The translations under genes and the position numbers were made by a program. The notes beneath the pieces were generated by a model. The model saw nothing but the letters and a program-made list of their open reading frames with translations, was not told the DNA's origin and searched no databases. Below, piece by piece: positions 12,201 to 25,487 of a DNA stretch of 64,000 nucleotides (the first letter of the stretch is position 1; each line of letters opens with the position of its first letter). Source of the DNA: Mortierella sp. BCC40632. Taxonomy: Eukaryota; Mortierellomycota; Mortierellomycetes; Mortierellales; Mortierellaceae. The stretch lies in contig WAEK01000004.1 in the NCBI GenBank assembly GCA_011634665.1, positions 2,423,501 to 2,487,500 of the forward strand, in the 5' to 3' direction.

Positions 12201-15200
12201 AATGTTGGCCAAGGCAGCGCTCGATGTTTTTTCAGACCCAGAAAGGACCTCTGGTACAGCAGTGACGAATGCTGTCTCCGCTGCAACCTTTACCTCCGTT
12301 TGGACAGTGGACGATGGCTACGGCTATGGTGTCACAGGCAAGATCAATGGACTCCGCTGTGATGTCGCCGCCAGGACTAGTGGAGCACGACAGGAGGAAA
12401 TCCTGGATGGCAAGGACTATGACAGTTCAACCCGAATCACGGAGAATCTATTGAAGAAGCCTATCTTGGGAGCACCAGAACACGATCCGATGGTTGTCTA
12501 CACTACCTATGCACTTCCGACATCCACCTCTCGCTATTCTCTCCCTAAGCCTCGCCCTACTGCCACAGGTGTTATCGACGCAGCGATTGAGCTCTTTGCT
12601 ATTCTATTGCCACTCCAGTCCTCGGCCTTGCAAGGATCGCTACTCGATGAACTATCTAAACTCATCAAAACTTCGACTTTGGACAAGAACCCAGGCAGGA
12701 AGATGGCTATCCAGGTCAATGCTGTCGTTGCGTTGCTTGGTGCCACAAAGTATGCCATGACCGAGAGCAGGCGATCTGAACACAAGGCCTTTGAAGGACC
12801 ACTTGCAGCTTCTTTCTCGCAGTCGATCCTTCGGGTAATTTTTTTTTTTTTTTTTTTTTTTTTTGCCTCCAATTTATTTTGGTGAAACACTTCTACTAGC
12901 CAAGGACCTATGTTAACTAATGCCGTTGGGTCCTACAATGGTCTCCATCTATCTCTTTCTAGGATGCTATTGTTCATGCAGATCCCTATATCCGGTTCGT
13001 CGCTTGTGAGGCTTTGGGACGGCTAACGAGTCTTCTTGGTGGGCAGTCTGTGGTAGCTCAGATCAAATACCTGATGGACCAAGTGGTTGCCAACCGGGAT
13101 CCTGACGCACGCGCTGGATATGCACTAGCTCTTGGTAATGTGTTCTCTAACCTTGGTGGTATGACAGCCGGCGGTCACCTGCGATCCATCGTCGAGTACC
13201 TGACATCACTGAGTCGAGACCCACATCCGATTGTCCACAAATGGTCACTCCACTCGTTGGCGTTGACGATTTCGAGTGCAGGTCTTATGTTCAGTCCATA
13301 TGTGTCGAGCACGTTAACGAATGTCGCGACTGTCTATTTAGCCGAGTCGCATGAGCCTGCAGGAGCCGGTTCGATTGCGACTGCCAACATTGCCATGACT
13401 TCGGAGCTCTCTGTTTACCATGAAATGGGTCGAATCATCTATGGCCTTATTGGAGTTCTTGGACCCGAACTTCAATCAAACGCCAAGGTCCGTGATCTAT
13501 GCGTTAGCCTGGTAGAAGAGCTCCGGAACGAGGATGACGAGTTTGTGGTTGTCGAAGGCATCCGGTGTACACAACATTTGATCATGTTTGCACCACTGCT
13601 TGTCGATTTGTCGACCCTGGTCCCGTTCTTGCAGGCGAGACTTCGTCGTAGTACGGGTCTCAGTCTGAAAAAGGCTGCCATGACCTGTATGTACCAGCTC
13701 GTCCAACGGGATGTCAAGTCTGTTTTCCAACATTCGATGGGTGGACTTGATGACCAGTTCTTTAAGTTGCTGGATACAGATCCGACCTTACAGGACGTTA
13801 AAGACGTTGTCAGGAGCTGGATCACACAAACAGCACTGGAACAACCAAGCCAGTGGATCGAGATTTGCCGAAAAGTACTCTCACGAACTGCAATTGATGA
13901 GGGTTCAGAGAACGACTCTTCTGCAGGAGACGGTAGTGGCAACGGAGCTGGCGCTAGTGGTGCCTCTGCTACAGCCCACCAAGGTGGAGGAGATGAGTTT
14001 GATCAAGGCGATGATGACCAGGATATCTTTGATGATATCTCCAAGCCTACTCCCAAGTCAGCAGCCGCTCCATCCACCGCTCCATCGCAGGCAGCATCTT
14101 CTTCGGGTCCTGAACCTGTAGCGCCCACCGCGGCAGAGAGAGCAACTAAGGCGGCACCAGCACTCCCACCTCGATGGAGAACGCGTATCTTTGCATTGGA
14201 ATGTATCCGACAAGTTATCGATGTAGTTGCAAACAGTGGTATTGCGGACCATTTTGACTTGGCTGTGGCTCGACGTAAGAAGAAGAATTTTGGATCCGAC
14301 TTCTTGGTACTCAAGGTTGCTGATCTAATCAAGATGACTGTCTATGCAGCCTCGACACCGATTCAAGAGATCAAACTCGAGGGGCTACTGTTGTTGCGCC
14401 AGACGATTGAACGGTTCAAAGCGACGGCAGATCCTGAAGTGCCGGACAGCGTCCTGTTAGAACAGTATCAAGCCCAAATTGGAGCTGCACTAACGCCAGC
14501 GTTCACGGCCGAGAGTACACCCGAGGTCGTGTCTATGGGCGTCAAAGTCTGTGCTGTTTACGTGGGTAGTGGTATCATTCAGGAAGTGGATCGGTTCGGA
14601 CGTGTGCTCAAGCTATTGATTGGCGCACTTGAAAAATGCAAGGATGACCGACGACTGACTGCTGTTGGAGACGTGACGGATCTGACGCCAAATGCGTCAA
14701 AGATGATCAAGTGGGCCGTGCTGAATGCATGGGCTGAGTTGCAGGTGGCAAGTGTACACCGACAATACTTGGTGGCTGTCTTGGGGCCGAACCTGGAAGA
14801 GCTATGTAAGCTCTGGGCCAATGCATTGGGAGAGTATGCGAAATCACAGGTGAAGGCTGAAATGGCACTAGGCTCGACTGTTGCGGGATCAAGCAGTGCT
14901 GGAAGTGCTGGGCTGTTTGACGCCGGTTTCGAGGGTGCTAGTGGAGATTCGGAAAACAACGTAAGTGTTTGCTAGCCCTTTGTTATTGGTGGTGGTGGTG
15001 GTGGTGATGCGATCTCATTTGCACAATCCACCCTGGATCTACTATGGTGACTAATGGATTCTAAACTTCTTCTCCGATTAAAATATCTTTCTCAACTTTA
15101 TAGCTTGATCAGTCTTCGACTCTCAAGATCCTTGGTGCAGTGTCATCGCTGGTGGACGAAAACAACGAGTACATGATCCAGGCATTATTGAGAGTGACCA

Positions 15201-16679
15201 GTCCAGAGGGACAGGCCGCTCTAGAGGCGAAAGAAGCAACCTCCATTACAGAAGTTGTAGAAGGCTCTAATTCTGAAAGTCAGGAAAGCTCCAGAGTCGG
15301 TACTCCTACCTCTGCACCATTGACACCATCCTCGGTCACAAAGGAACCTCTACGATTGATCCATGTTATTTTCGGTCTTTGCCTCGAGATTTTGGCCAAA
15401 ACATCGTCTGCGGGAGCAAGCTCGACCACTCAATCTTCAGCCAACTTGAATATTGCAGCTATGGATGCAGCCCTTCAGGGATCTCTTTCCGCATTGCATT
15501 CCATTCTGGACCCACGCCTACTCCAGGAGTCATTCTTGTCAAGAGTGTTCTTGGAAATGATGGCCATTTTTGAGCGAGTCGCGTGGATGGAAGGCAGCAG
15601 GGTCCAGAGTCTAGTTGTCGGTGTGATCTCGACTCTGATCCAACGGTATGGACAGGGACTTCTCTTTGAAGAGGCAGCTGGAGCCAGCACCAAAGCTGAG
15701 GCACAGGCTCTGACTCAATCCACAGAGTCAGACTCACCCAAAGAGACGGAAAAATCTACTGAAGGACGGTCATCAGCAGAAGAGGATGCGGTCAGTAACG
15801 CAGCACCTGAGCCAACAACCGAGGTCGGATCGGCAGATTCGTGTCGCCACCAAGTCTCGCTCATGCCTCAGAGTCGTCTCAGATCCATTATCCAATTGCT
15901 CGTGGAGCTCTTTATCCAAAAGTGCGCGAGCACTAACACACGAACAACTGCGAAGCGGGCACAGTTGGCACGTCCATCGCCCAAGAAGACGACACCTGAG
16001 ACTGTCGAGGTGGTCAGCAAGGTGATGGATATGTTGACAGTCCTAGTCAAAACAGCTCCTGCCGAGTATCAGCTACATCTTACGGCAGTAACATTGAACG
16101 TGCTGATTGGTAAGCAACACGGAGTCAGGAAATTTTATTTCTGGCCGTTTGTTCGTAACATGAAATATGACACGCAATAACCGACGATCGATTTTATATA
16201 TATTTATCGATTGATTAGGTATCCTTCGTGACCCGGTGTTTGAAGTCGAGTTGAGTGGTCCTGTTTTGATGAACATTAAGTCAACGATGGAGAGCGTTGA
16301 GAAGAACGCTTCAACCGAGAAACTGGACCCGAAGTTTATGGAATTGATCCTTAACGGTGCCATTGGATCTTTGCTCTTAAGTCAGGCAGCCTTTGCTCCA
16401 GGCAGGTCTACCGAACCTCCAGTAGCGGTGACAGAAACTCTAGACTTTGTGTTGGGTGATCCCAAGGTGGGTCGACGAGGTGCCAAAGCTGCAGCACCGG
16501 AAGATCAGGAGGCGGACGTATCCCCGGTCGAGGTTACTCATTGGTGCAATGGACTATTGGGAGCCATGTTGATCATGACGAACTGTGCCAGAGTGAGGAT
16601 CTCTCCCAAGTTTATGGATCTTTTTGCAAGGATGATTATGAGCAGTATCGAGAGCAATGTTGCCAAGGTAAGCTAAAGG

Positions 16680-16731
<52 letters not shown>

Positions 16732-17597
16732 TACTATGGAAAGTCTGTCTGCAGTGGCCAAAGTGGTCAAAGAGAATATGAAAAAATGAGAAGACTTCTA
16801 AAACTTGGCTCCATCTCATTCATAGATTGTGACAGTAGGATACCAGTGTCTGAGGAGTATCGTCCTGATTGAGGGATCCATCACGTCTCTCTCAATGCCA
16901 GGTAAGGTCCGCGCCAGGCTTCTCTTGAGGGATTTGATCCCATTTGTGGTGACGACAATTGTAGTCAGAGCTGCTCAAGAATCATCCGTGTCCCCATCGA
17001 CTTCAGGAACCGAGTCGGATGCAAACAGCACAACACGGTCTGCTGTCAAGGATGATAAGGTCGGTATGCAGGCACTTGAGGAAGGCATCCAAACACTTAG
17101 GAGCTTTGCTGCTGCGTCGTCCGAGGAAGCCCGTAAGTTTTGAGAACCAGATCCTGAGTATTCTTGAGTGTCAACATGATTACCTGTTTGTTTGATTGCT
17201 TTTTGTACTAAATGAGATGTAACCGATTTTAATGATTCCATTAATAGGGTCGGGAGTGGTTGCGATTATCCTATCGACAGTTGTGCCACTCTTGCTAGAT
17301 GCCAATAGCAAGGGCGAGTCTGCCAGCAGTAGCAAGGCGTCTCAGGTGCATACACTAGCGCTGAACCACCTCTTGAGCTTGGCAACGCAATTTCCGCAAG
17401 AGTTTCGACAGGGTCTAGCTTATCTTTCAGTCGAACGTCGGACACGACTCGAGACAGCAATTCGACAGAGTGTTCTTGAGCAACAAGAACAACAAAAGAA
17501 GCAGCAGGAGCGAGCACAACGAGAACAGGAACGACTTGCGCGTGAGCGAGATCGAGTCAAAATCCAACTTACGAGCAGCTTCTCAGGATTTACTTAA
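9245..17597 (+). CDS. LAA1: HEATR5/Laa1-type HEAT-repeat protein (AP-1 clathrin adaptor cofactor)
   Basis: Twelve exons (9245-9454, 9652-9869, 10030-10078, 10188-10250, 10342-10500, 10597-11283, 11392-12834, 12963-14960, 15104-16109, 16219-16667, 16826-17132, 17248-17597), all in phase, give 2,312 residues, slightly longer than the ~2,000-2,070 of known HEATR5/Laa1 proteins. Helical HEAT repeats run almost throughout. The most family-specific part is in exon 8: QVVANRDPDARAGYALALG, HKWSLHSLALTISSAG and ELSVYHEMGR. An acidic, Ala/Ser/Pro-rich disordered loop lies at about residues 1250-1340, and the C terminus is a Gln/Glu/Arg-rich helix. The protein is cytosolic and, in yeast and animals, helps AP-1 bind trans-Golgi and endosomal membranes. 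Introns hold a T tract (12839-12864) and a CT microsatellite (16682-16725). The join between exons 1 and 2 across a 197-base intron is the least certain. Confidence 0.9.
12839..12864. repeat. 26-base intronic T tract
   Basis: A T run lies just inside the donor site (gtaat) of the seventh intron of the HEATR5/Laa1 gene. It follows the donor rather than preceding the acceptor, so it is not an ordinary polypyrimidine tract. Confidence 0.9.
16682..16725. repeat. (CT)22 intronic microsatellite
   Basis: A perfect CT repeat of about 44 bases lies in the tenth intron of the HEATR5/Laa1 gene, 14 bases after the donor site. Confidence 0.95.
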
Positions 17598-17847
17598 AGG
17601 ATCGATGAAGAGTATTTGTCTTTTAAAATATGTGGATATTTTAGAACAGCTGTTGATAGAGAAAATAGGAAATACATGCTGTGCCTTTTTATTTTTTATA
17701 TTTAAGATAAGGTGGCATTTTGATAAATTAACATGGTCAGATCCTAGAAGGAGCCTCGCCCTGATCTTCCTAGTGACTCCATAGCCACCGACTTCTCCTG
17801 GATATCACATTCTTTCTATTATGTTGAATGTATAATGTGCCTTTGAG

Positions 17848-18525
17848 CTAGCATTTTATGCTTTGATTAGTTGAAATTGAAAAGAATTGCAATTTAGGGC
17901 TGTGATAGAGCATCCTCCATGAACCTGAGGTCTTGTACACATTGAATCCTTGTTGATCATGGGTAACTAGTCTCTCAGAATCTTCATCCAGTTGAGAATC
18001 AAAAATAGAGGCGAACATGACATTCTCGTAGAATGACTGTAACTTGGAGCACCTGCTATGGTGACTCGATGGTTGGAGTGGTAGCGACATTTTCTGACCC
18101 TGAAGTTGCAGTTGCTGGTGGATAGTTCCTGAACTATTGAATAAATGAATCCCTTTTGGATTTGAAAAGCCTATCCTGAACACAAAAATCTGAGATCCAT
18201 TCCATGACAGTGATAGATTCATTTCCCTTCTAAGGTTAGGGTGACCACCGACCTTAACGTGAGCGCTAGATACCGTGTGATGATACGGATAGGTGACTTT
18301 GGAGGTTGTTTCCAATAGCTCTAGCCCCCAGAGATCAAGGAGCCACTGCTCTCCAATTTGTGAGATTGTTGCGGCATGAGACCCTGATGCTGATATCGCA
18401 ATATTCACAATCGTCGCTGGCTCCAGTAAATTACTTGACTCGCCACTAGCGTTGTGCTGAATACGAAATGCCTGCCTTGGCGATGGTATCTGAGGAAGGA
18501 TACAATCTATCATCATATCATTCAT
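17848..18525 (-). CDS. WD40-like protein, probably a fragment
   Basis: A single ATG-initiated frame of 225 residues. Beta-propeller-like pieces are visible: IAISASGSHAATISQ followed by WLLDLWGL, then LSLSWNGSQIFVF, and near the end DSERLVTHDQQGFNVYKTSG. These match the pattern of a hydrophobic strand, a small or polar turn, and a strand ending in a W/F-x-V/L dipeptide seen in WD40 blades. Only three or so blades are present, too few for a closed seven-bladed propeller. The frame may be a truncated copy or the C-terminal exon of a larger gene. The upstream 0.9 kb shows no further coding sequence that I can join. It lies tail-to-tail with the HEATR5/Laa1 gene. Function unknown. Confidence 0.45.
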   Translation of the reverse strand: MNDMMIDCILPQIPSPRQAFRIQHNASGESSNLLEPATIVNIAISASGSHAATISQIGEQWLLDLWGLELLETTSKVTYPYHHTVSSAHVKVGGHPNLRREMNLSLSWNGSQIFVFRIGFSNPKGIHLFNSSGTIHQQLQLQGQKMSLPLQPSSHHSRCSKLQSFYENVMFASIFDSQLDEDSERLVTHDQQGFNVYKTSGSWRMLYHSPKLQFFSISTNQSIKC

Positions 18526-19431
18526 TCAACTCATATATGTTCAGAGTCCTGCAGAGACTGAATGTAGAAGACATCTATCACAACGCAACATACGAGTTCA
18601 CATTTGGCAGACTTTCACTCAACCCTACATAAAAAACTAACGAAGACCCGGTATCCGATCCCTCCTTTCGTTCTACGAAAAGATTAATTTGCGGCTCAAA
18701 TTGACATCGGAGCACCACTCTAACAAATAAAATTTCTCGAATATTTTAGGTTAAGGTAGTCAGGTGTAGAGCGCAATTAGCCTACACGTAGGCGCTATAA
18801 GTGTCATTCCAGATACCCCACTCTACCCACCTGTCTTTGGGGGATGGCCTAGATCAATCCTCTACTCCGAGAACACACTATGTTAGACGGTTGGTATAGA
18901 CAACTACATCGAGTATAGACAAACAACCATCTCATCTACGCCCTACCATCTCATCGATGTCGAAGCGTTTAACACCCTCAGCCTCCTGGTCAAGCATGAA
19001 GCATATTACCCAATAGAAAGACTTTTCGGAATGTAGCGAAATTTCATTTCTTCTGGGATAAAGCTATTGAGATACATTTCATTGACCCTTCAGTTCTGTA
19101 TAGAAAGCAATATGAAAATACATAGCTCATATTCGAAATCATTTCTGACATACCTGGGAATAACCCACCCGAGAGTCTTTTTGGCTCTGAATAGCTCCTT
19201 ATGAATGGATGAAGGAATGGTTAATGTGTGGCAATCCATTACAAACCAGTCCCGTTCTATCAATGCAACGATACTAACTTGTCTGATCCTTCATAAGTGG
19301 ACAGCGCAAATTTTGCCTTTGGTAGTGAATAGAACAACCGTGTAACAATTTGATCCGGTGTAGGGACAGCCGTATTTTCATTTATTAAATAAGACCCGAA
19401 TACACGCTGTCAAAGCGATTCCTCTCCTTCT
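18526..19431. other. Intergenic region without recognised genes
   Basis: 906 bases between the WD40-like frame and the alpha-glucosidase 3' end. All six frames are interrupted frequently. No N-terminal continuation of the WD40-like protein was found, and no repeats stand out. Confidence 0.5.
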
Positions 19432-22400
19432 CTATTGAAACGTCCAACTGATGTGCCAGTTTTCAAAGAGATTCATCTTCAATCCCGAGAGCGATAGCGA
19501 TCCAACTTGCTGGTTAACCTCCCATGCCAATCCAGAGGCTGGATCCTGACCCTTTTGACCATCCCCAACAATACCCTGTTGCAAAGGAATCTGGGCTCCA
19601 TTCACATTCAGCGAAGCGAGTCTTTGCACCTTGCCGTTTTCGCCAGTAGCACCAGTAGCTGCCTTGTTTGTGGTCAAGGGCAAGTCCTTGTTGTTTTGGC
19701 TCCGATGGATGTTGTTTTCCTTGTGTAGAAGAACCGAGGCTCGATCACCATCCTTACGTTTATGAACCTTGGAAGATGTACCTTGTCCCTTGAGTCCCTC
19801 ACCCTTATTCAGTCCCATGATGACAATTCGATCCACAGTATCACTGTGCAAAACCTTGGCTCCGAATCCTTGGCCGCTAGCTCCAGACCCGCTGGTCACA
19901 GTGCTATTAAACTGGCCACTTGCGTTTAGGTTCCACTCAACCATAGCCCAGCTTTCACTCTTCACAGACTCACCATCATCAATAAACACCTTGCCCTGAG
20001 CAGTTCCGTCATGGGCCATGGCCACAACCAATGATACAGGCTCCAGCCGAGTTGCAGCAACAGTCAGCTTAGGGTTCTGGATAGGGAGAACATGTCCACC
20101 TGCCATGCTAACAGGAATGGGGTCTTGGTCTGCCTTGGCCGACAAGGTTCGGTACCGATGACTACGCTTGGGGTCTTTACCATCCAAGGAGCCATCATCG
20201 AACTCGACCAAACACTCATGTGTCTCATAGTCAAACCATCTTCCATGACCTGGGAAGTAAGCGCTGACGTTGATCTGACCCTTGGTCAATGCAGGTGAAA
20301 CCATAAGCACGTCTCCGATCATGAATTGCTTGTCTACCTTGAGCGCGACAAGATCATCAGGGAACTGGAAAAAGAGAGGTTGCCAAACAGGCTTGCCCGA
20401 TTGGTGACTCTGCTCAAAGAGGGTGTAGTAGTAGGACAAGAGCGAGTACCGAAGCTGGAGTGAACGACGGGTAGCAGGGAGAACAGAGTTGGGCCAGACA
20501 TAAGGTTCCTGGGAAGCAGCACCGATCGTGTTGTGGTTGCGGGCAAAGGGATAAAGGGCTCCGAGTTGATGCCAGCGCAGACAAAGCTCCTCAGTCGTGT
20601 CACCGATGAATCCACAGATATCAGCGCCCGTAAATGGAATACCGAAAAGACCGAAAGAGAGGATGCCAGGAATAGAATGATACAAATGATCCCAGTTGGA
20701 CCAGTTGTCGCCTAGAAAGAAAAGAATTAAAAGAGTGTGGATTAGCTACAGCTCGATTTGTACTATCATCGCACACACTTTTTCTCGTGATATGATGTTA
20801 GAGCGGACACCTACCCGTCCAATGTGCGGAGTATGCACCTATTTACCCATAAGGATAGAATTTGACACATAGAAAGTAGATTTTAGTAACGCTTAATAAA
20901 ACATTCAAGGTCTCCTCTTGATGTAGCCTTCTGAAGGACAGAATGTTTACCTGTTCCTGCAAAGGATGATCTAGTGAGAATAAATGGACGCGTGTTTGGC
21001 AAAGACTCGAGCATTCCTTGACGTGTAGCCTTGGCCTCCATATGTCCATACAAGTTGTGGGTATCCAACATCTTCATTCCATTTTTGTGGAATGCATTCT
21101 CGGCAATCGTTTTCTCATCTAGAGGTGATTGTCGTCCAGCATTGTTGATCAAGTATCTTGGGGCAGATTCGTCTCCGTCAGCTCTCTTTTGGTTTCCAGA
21201 CTTGCTCTCCTCGCGACATTCTCCACTGCAGAAGTTGCTTGGCTCGTTCATATCGATCCATGGATGGACATTATTTCCGATATCTTGATGCATCTCCTTT
21301 AGTTGCCTCGTCCACCATGTCCAGGTCTCGTTTGTGTTCATGAAGTCTGGGAAGTACGTTTGTCCGGGCCAAACACGGCCCTCGATCGGCTTGCCATCTT
21401 TAGTCGTGATAAATACACCTTCACTCATTCCCTGGTCGTAAGGCTTGTATCCAGGCACGAGAGGGATACCTGGGTCAAGGATCAGCACCATACTCTGGTT
21501 GTTTGCCTTCAAATTGGTCGCCAAGGCTTGAATCCGACTCTGCGGGAATCTCATTGGGTCATACGTAAAGTCTCTGAACTTTTCCATGTAGTCGATGTCG
21601 ATCCAGACACCGTCCAGCGGCAGGTTGGACTCCCGATATCGGCGCACGACAGTTTCGACCTCATCAATGTTTCCATATCCGTACCGACACTGGTGAAATC
21701 CCAAGGACCATGCAGGAGGCATGTGAGGCCGTCCAATGACTTCGGTATACTGGTCAATCACATCGTTTGGCTTAGGTCCCAAGAACACTGTAAAGTCCAG
21801 GATACCGCCGATGACTTTGTAAGTCAACTTCTTTGACGAGAGGAGAATATCCATTCCATTGCTGTTCCTCAAAAATACACCATGGGCGAGTCCTTTACGC
21901 ATTTCGAGATGGAATGGATGACTGCCGTACAAGTTCTCATCCACAGGTGTAGCTGCATCTCTAGCCCAGATCGCTTGGCGAATTCCTTCGGAATCCCTTC
22001 GGAATCCAGACTTGGAGACCACTTCACCAAAACCATAAATGTTGGCATCCTGAGGTAAAACGGTTGAAATCTCGAGATATTCGTCTTCAAAGACAAGCGA
22101 ATCCATTCCTGCCACATTCGAGTCAAAGACCTTTTCGCCTGTGGAGATACGCGTGATACTAAACGTGAATGGATTCTCCGTGTAGTTGAACGCATAGCTA
22201 CGTTCGACATTTTCCCTTCGTGTAGTGGACTCTGTCGAATCGAGAGCAATCTCAGGAACCTCGTATCGCTGCTTGGTTGGGTCCAGGATCTTGACTCTGA
22301 CACGAGATTCAGTCTCGAAATCCACATCAACTCGAAGGGTGCTTAGATCCTGACCAAAACGGAGACACGATCCTTCCAAACTGAGATCCAGGGTCCATCC

Positions 22401-22736
22401 ATGGTTGGTGGTTTTTGCTGATTGCACACTGTAACCTTTGCAGGTAGTTTGACGGAAGAAACAGAACGGAGCGTTGATCTTGTTTGGCGTGGCATCCCAA
22501 CAGCACTTTCGGTTGTTGCTGATTCAAAGCAAGGAGCAAAAGGAGGTGTTATTAGTACAGTCTGATTTTAACCAAGGGGATACGCATCCATCTCTGACGG
22601 AGGCCCCTGCATGATCTGCTCATCTTCCTCTCTTCTTGCTTTTTGGACCCTCGTCACTCACCATTCATCCGATGTGATACCCATGAATCCACAATCCCGT
22701 CGAGAGGCCATGTCAGCAGTACACTGGTATTCTTGA

Positions 22737-22767
<31 letters not shown>

Positions 22768-23201
22768 CGTTAGTTTTTTCTAGACGGATCCGATCGACCA
22801 TGGTGAGTCAGCTGGCTTTGTACTACACCAAAAACCATGCTGTGTCCTTAAGCTTTACTGTGCCCCGGACTAACGAGAGAGAAAGATACCTTCTTCTGGA
22901 AACACCATGGGATAGGAACCATGGTGATAGGGTCCCAGCAGCATTGACGCTGACGGCATCCCTGCTCACTAATCCCAACATAACCACAGTCTTCTCTACC
23001 CCAATAGGTCGAGCACTGTTCTGGGTCATCTGCGCGCGCCATGAGACGATGCGCAGGACTCACTGGTTGAGGGAGCGCTTCTGCTTGGAGTGCAGCGAAC
23101 GAAAGCAAGGTCAAGGCACCAATAATGGCATGCTGGCGAGAGAGGAATGCACGAAATGTATTCTTGTGTGCCGATGGCCGTGAGGGTGCTGTGTAGCCCA
23201 T
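19432..23201 (-). CDS. Secreted GH31 alpha-glucosidase with two trefoil domains
   Basis: Five exons on the minus strand (23201-22890, 22723-22662, 22518-20951, 20838-20815, 20711-19432) give 1,081 residues. The chosen ATG yields a basic start and a hydrophobic signal segment (IIGALTLLSFAALQAEA). Two P-type trefoil domains follow (around CGYVGISEQGCRQRQCCWD and CGFMGITSDECNNRKCCWD), then the GH31 N-terminal beta domain, the barrel and the C-terminal beta domains. The nucleophile is Asp547 in WIDMNEPSNF; the acid/base is Asp657 in HWTGDNWSNW. Family enzymes release glucose from the non-reducing ends of maltose and starch chains, as maltase or glucoamylase-like enzymes; substrate preference cannot be read here. 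The fourth exon is only 24 bases and carries most of the acid/base loop. An upstream in-frame ATG at 23261 is possible but would bury the signal peptide. Confidence 0.92.
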
Positions 23202-25487
23202 GGTCTGTATGTGTGGAGAGACTGATGCTGTGCTCCACAGTTCAAGAGCCGTGCACAGCAAAAAAAATGGAGAAGGGTATTGTGCTGAGGAGTCGCGAAT
23301 GCTGTGGTTTCGAATTCGAGTCCGTGTCCGAGGTCGTGTCCGCGAGGAGGGGAAGGGAGGGACGGCAACGGAGGAGTGCAGAGAAGGAAGAAAGAGAGCA
23401 GCGGCTGGTGGTTAGTGGGCAAATGGACAATTAGTCGCGGTATTTAAGCTGCCAAGACAAGACTGTGGGAAAAGCAAGTCACCCAATGGCGTCCGTGCTT
23501 TGCCCACCACAATGCTCACTTGTTCTCATGTCTCTATCTTGCCGACTCTTATCTCTGTGGAGTGGTGAGTGGTCAGACGGCAAAATGAGCCCTGCTCCGA
23601 GCTACTTGATCAGATCAGCAGAATCCTATCTAATCGTCAAACGCCAACAGCGATGAGAGCCATCATCATCATCATCGTTCTCATTTGCATCTGCCATTAG
23701 CCAAATGGCTGAATCCCACCCCCTTCCCAGCACCCTATCCTTTGTCTATGTAGGTGACCTGCTTATGCGACAAACCATTAATTTGGGCAGCCACTCAACG
23801 GTCCTGCTCGTTTAGTCTGTCCTTCCATTGTCTCTTACCCCCTTGTACAACGCCGTACCTTTGACATATGTCTCGACTCTTCGAACCGTTGGTCTTCCTT
23901 GGTCTTCAACCCAGTCGACGTTCTAAATGGGCCGCCGTCGCCGGCTCTCAAAAACACCAAGGAAAACGCTCACCTCCACTTCAACGCGATCTTTTTTCTT
24001 ATTTTCAATTCACGAACGGACTTTGGTTTTCACATTATGCATTGGTAAGGATGTCGGCAGCCTTTTGTACTCTCACTAGGATATCTCCGGTCGGGCTTCC
24101 TTTGACTTGTGTTCCTAACTATCTGTCTGTTCAATTCAATGCTATGGCCATGGCTCCCCATGGACGTCTTACTACGTAGAAGCTCAAATAATTTTCACAA
24201 GGGTCCATTCACACCGGTACATGGCGCAAAGTACTTCAAAAGGAACACAACAATCTCATCGCACTTTTTCTTTCTTTCTTTCTTTCTTCTTCTCCCCCTC
24301 TAGCCCCGGTGAGCCAGGCATTACGCACCGCTTCTACTATTCAGGGGCAGAGGCACCAGCATGTATGCCCCAAGTACCTACTTTTCGTAGCTTTGGTAAT
24401 TCCCATACTCGGCTCTCCGGTTCTGACTCCATAGCCCGAGTCTTTGAATCCTATGCAGACTTGTAGGACAGCCGAAAAGTGGGAAAACAGGAAGCAGATA
24501 AGGGAAGGGTGAAGCACTACCCTTCTGGCTGCCGTCTTTTTTGTGCACGCTGCATGTTTCCAACTCTTTCTCCTATAGGATGGGGTTTCTACTTTGAATG
24601 TTCTTTAGGCAACCGCTACTACTCTTATCAGGAACCTTGCCGATCGAACGGCAAAAGGGCATCCAAAATGAAGTTATATGTTGCATGCCCTTTCGTCCGG
24701 CTCTTATCGTTCTCGCAAAAAGGGAAACGAGGACGGGCACTTTTTCGTTTGTTCGTTCGTTCTCTCTTTTCTTTTCTTTCTTGTGCGAGTGAACGACTAG
24801 ACGAAAGGAGAGAGATGTAATCTTCTGGGTATCCCCACCAAGCGATTACCAGAGCATGTGAGCGCTTTTGAGTATGTTGACTCCTTTTTAGGGCCTAATG
24901 ACTCTAGGATACGCGTTCCATGTAGTGTTCATAAAGCTGCATATGAAGTGATACATGGAAACCTCTCTCCGATAATTTGATTGTGCTTTTCCAGGACTAA
25001 CATATTGGGTAAGCGGCAATCAACGAACCAAAGGGTGGAGTGGAGGTCCCACACTTAAGGAGTGAAAAAGGGGGAGGGAGGGGGATGGAAAGAAGAGGAG
25101 CTGTGCGGGCACAAATTGGGGCCTGGACATGAATTGCTTTGCTATGCGCAACTGGACAGGGGTTTGCGGAGAGGAGAGGAATGAATAGTATTCAGACCAA
25201 ACACAGTTTCGCCTGCCCTAGTGCCATTGGGGGATGGAAAAGAAAAGAAAAGAAAAGAAAAGAAAAGAAAAGGAGAAGTAAAGGAAGGGGATGGGGGGGG
25301 AGGCTGCATCTGCTTCCAGATCCTTCACAAACTCCCACCATGTCCAGAAATAGCTCAAAGAACCTGTTGAGAAAGTAGTCAATCCATTTGAGCAGGGAAA
25401 AAGAAGAAAAAACCGAGAAAGGTGGATGAAGAAAGAAAGAAGAGACCGTTTTTATTATTATTATTATTGGATCCCAAGAGCCTCCTT
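23202..25487. other. Intergenic region, promoter side of the alpha-glucosidase
   Basis: 2.3 kb without a convincing coding frame. The left end should hold the alpha-glucosidase promoter. Short open frames here lack domain character and codon regularity. An AAAAG microsatellite lies at 25238-25272. Confidence 0.55.
25238..25272. repeat. (AAAAG)n microsatellite
   Basis: Seven tandem copies of a 5-base A4G unit. It lies downstream of the Ser-rich gene on the opposite strand. Confidence 0.92.
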
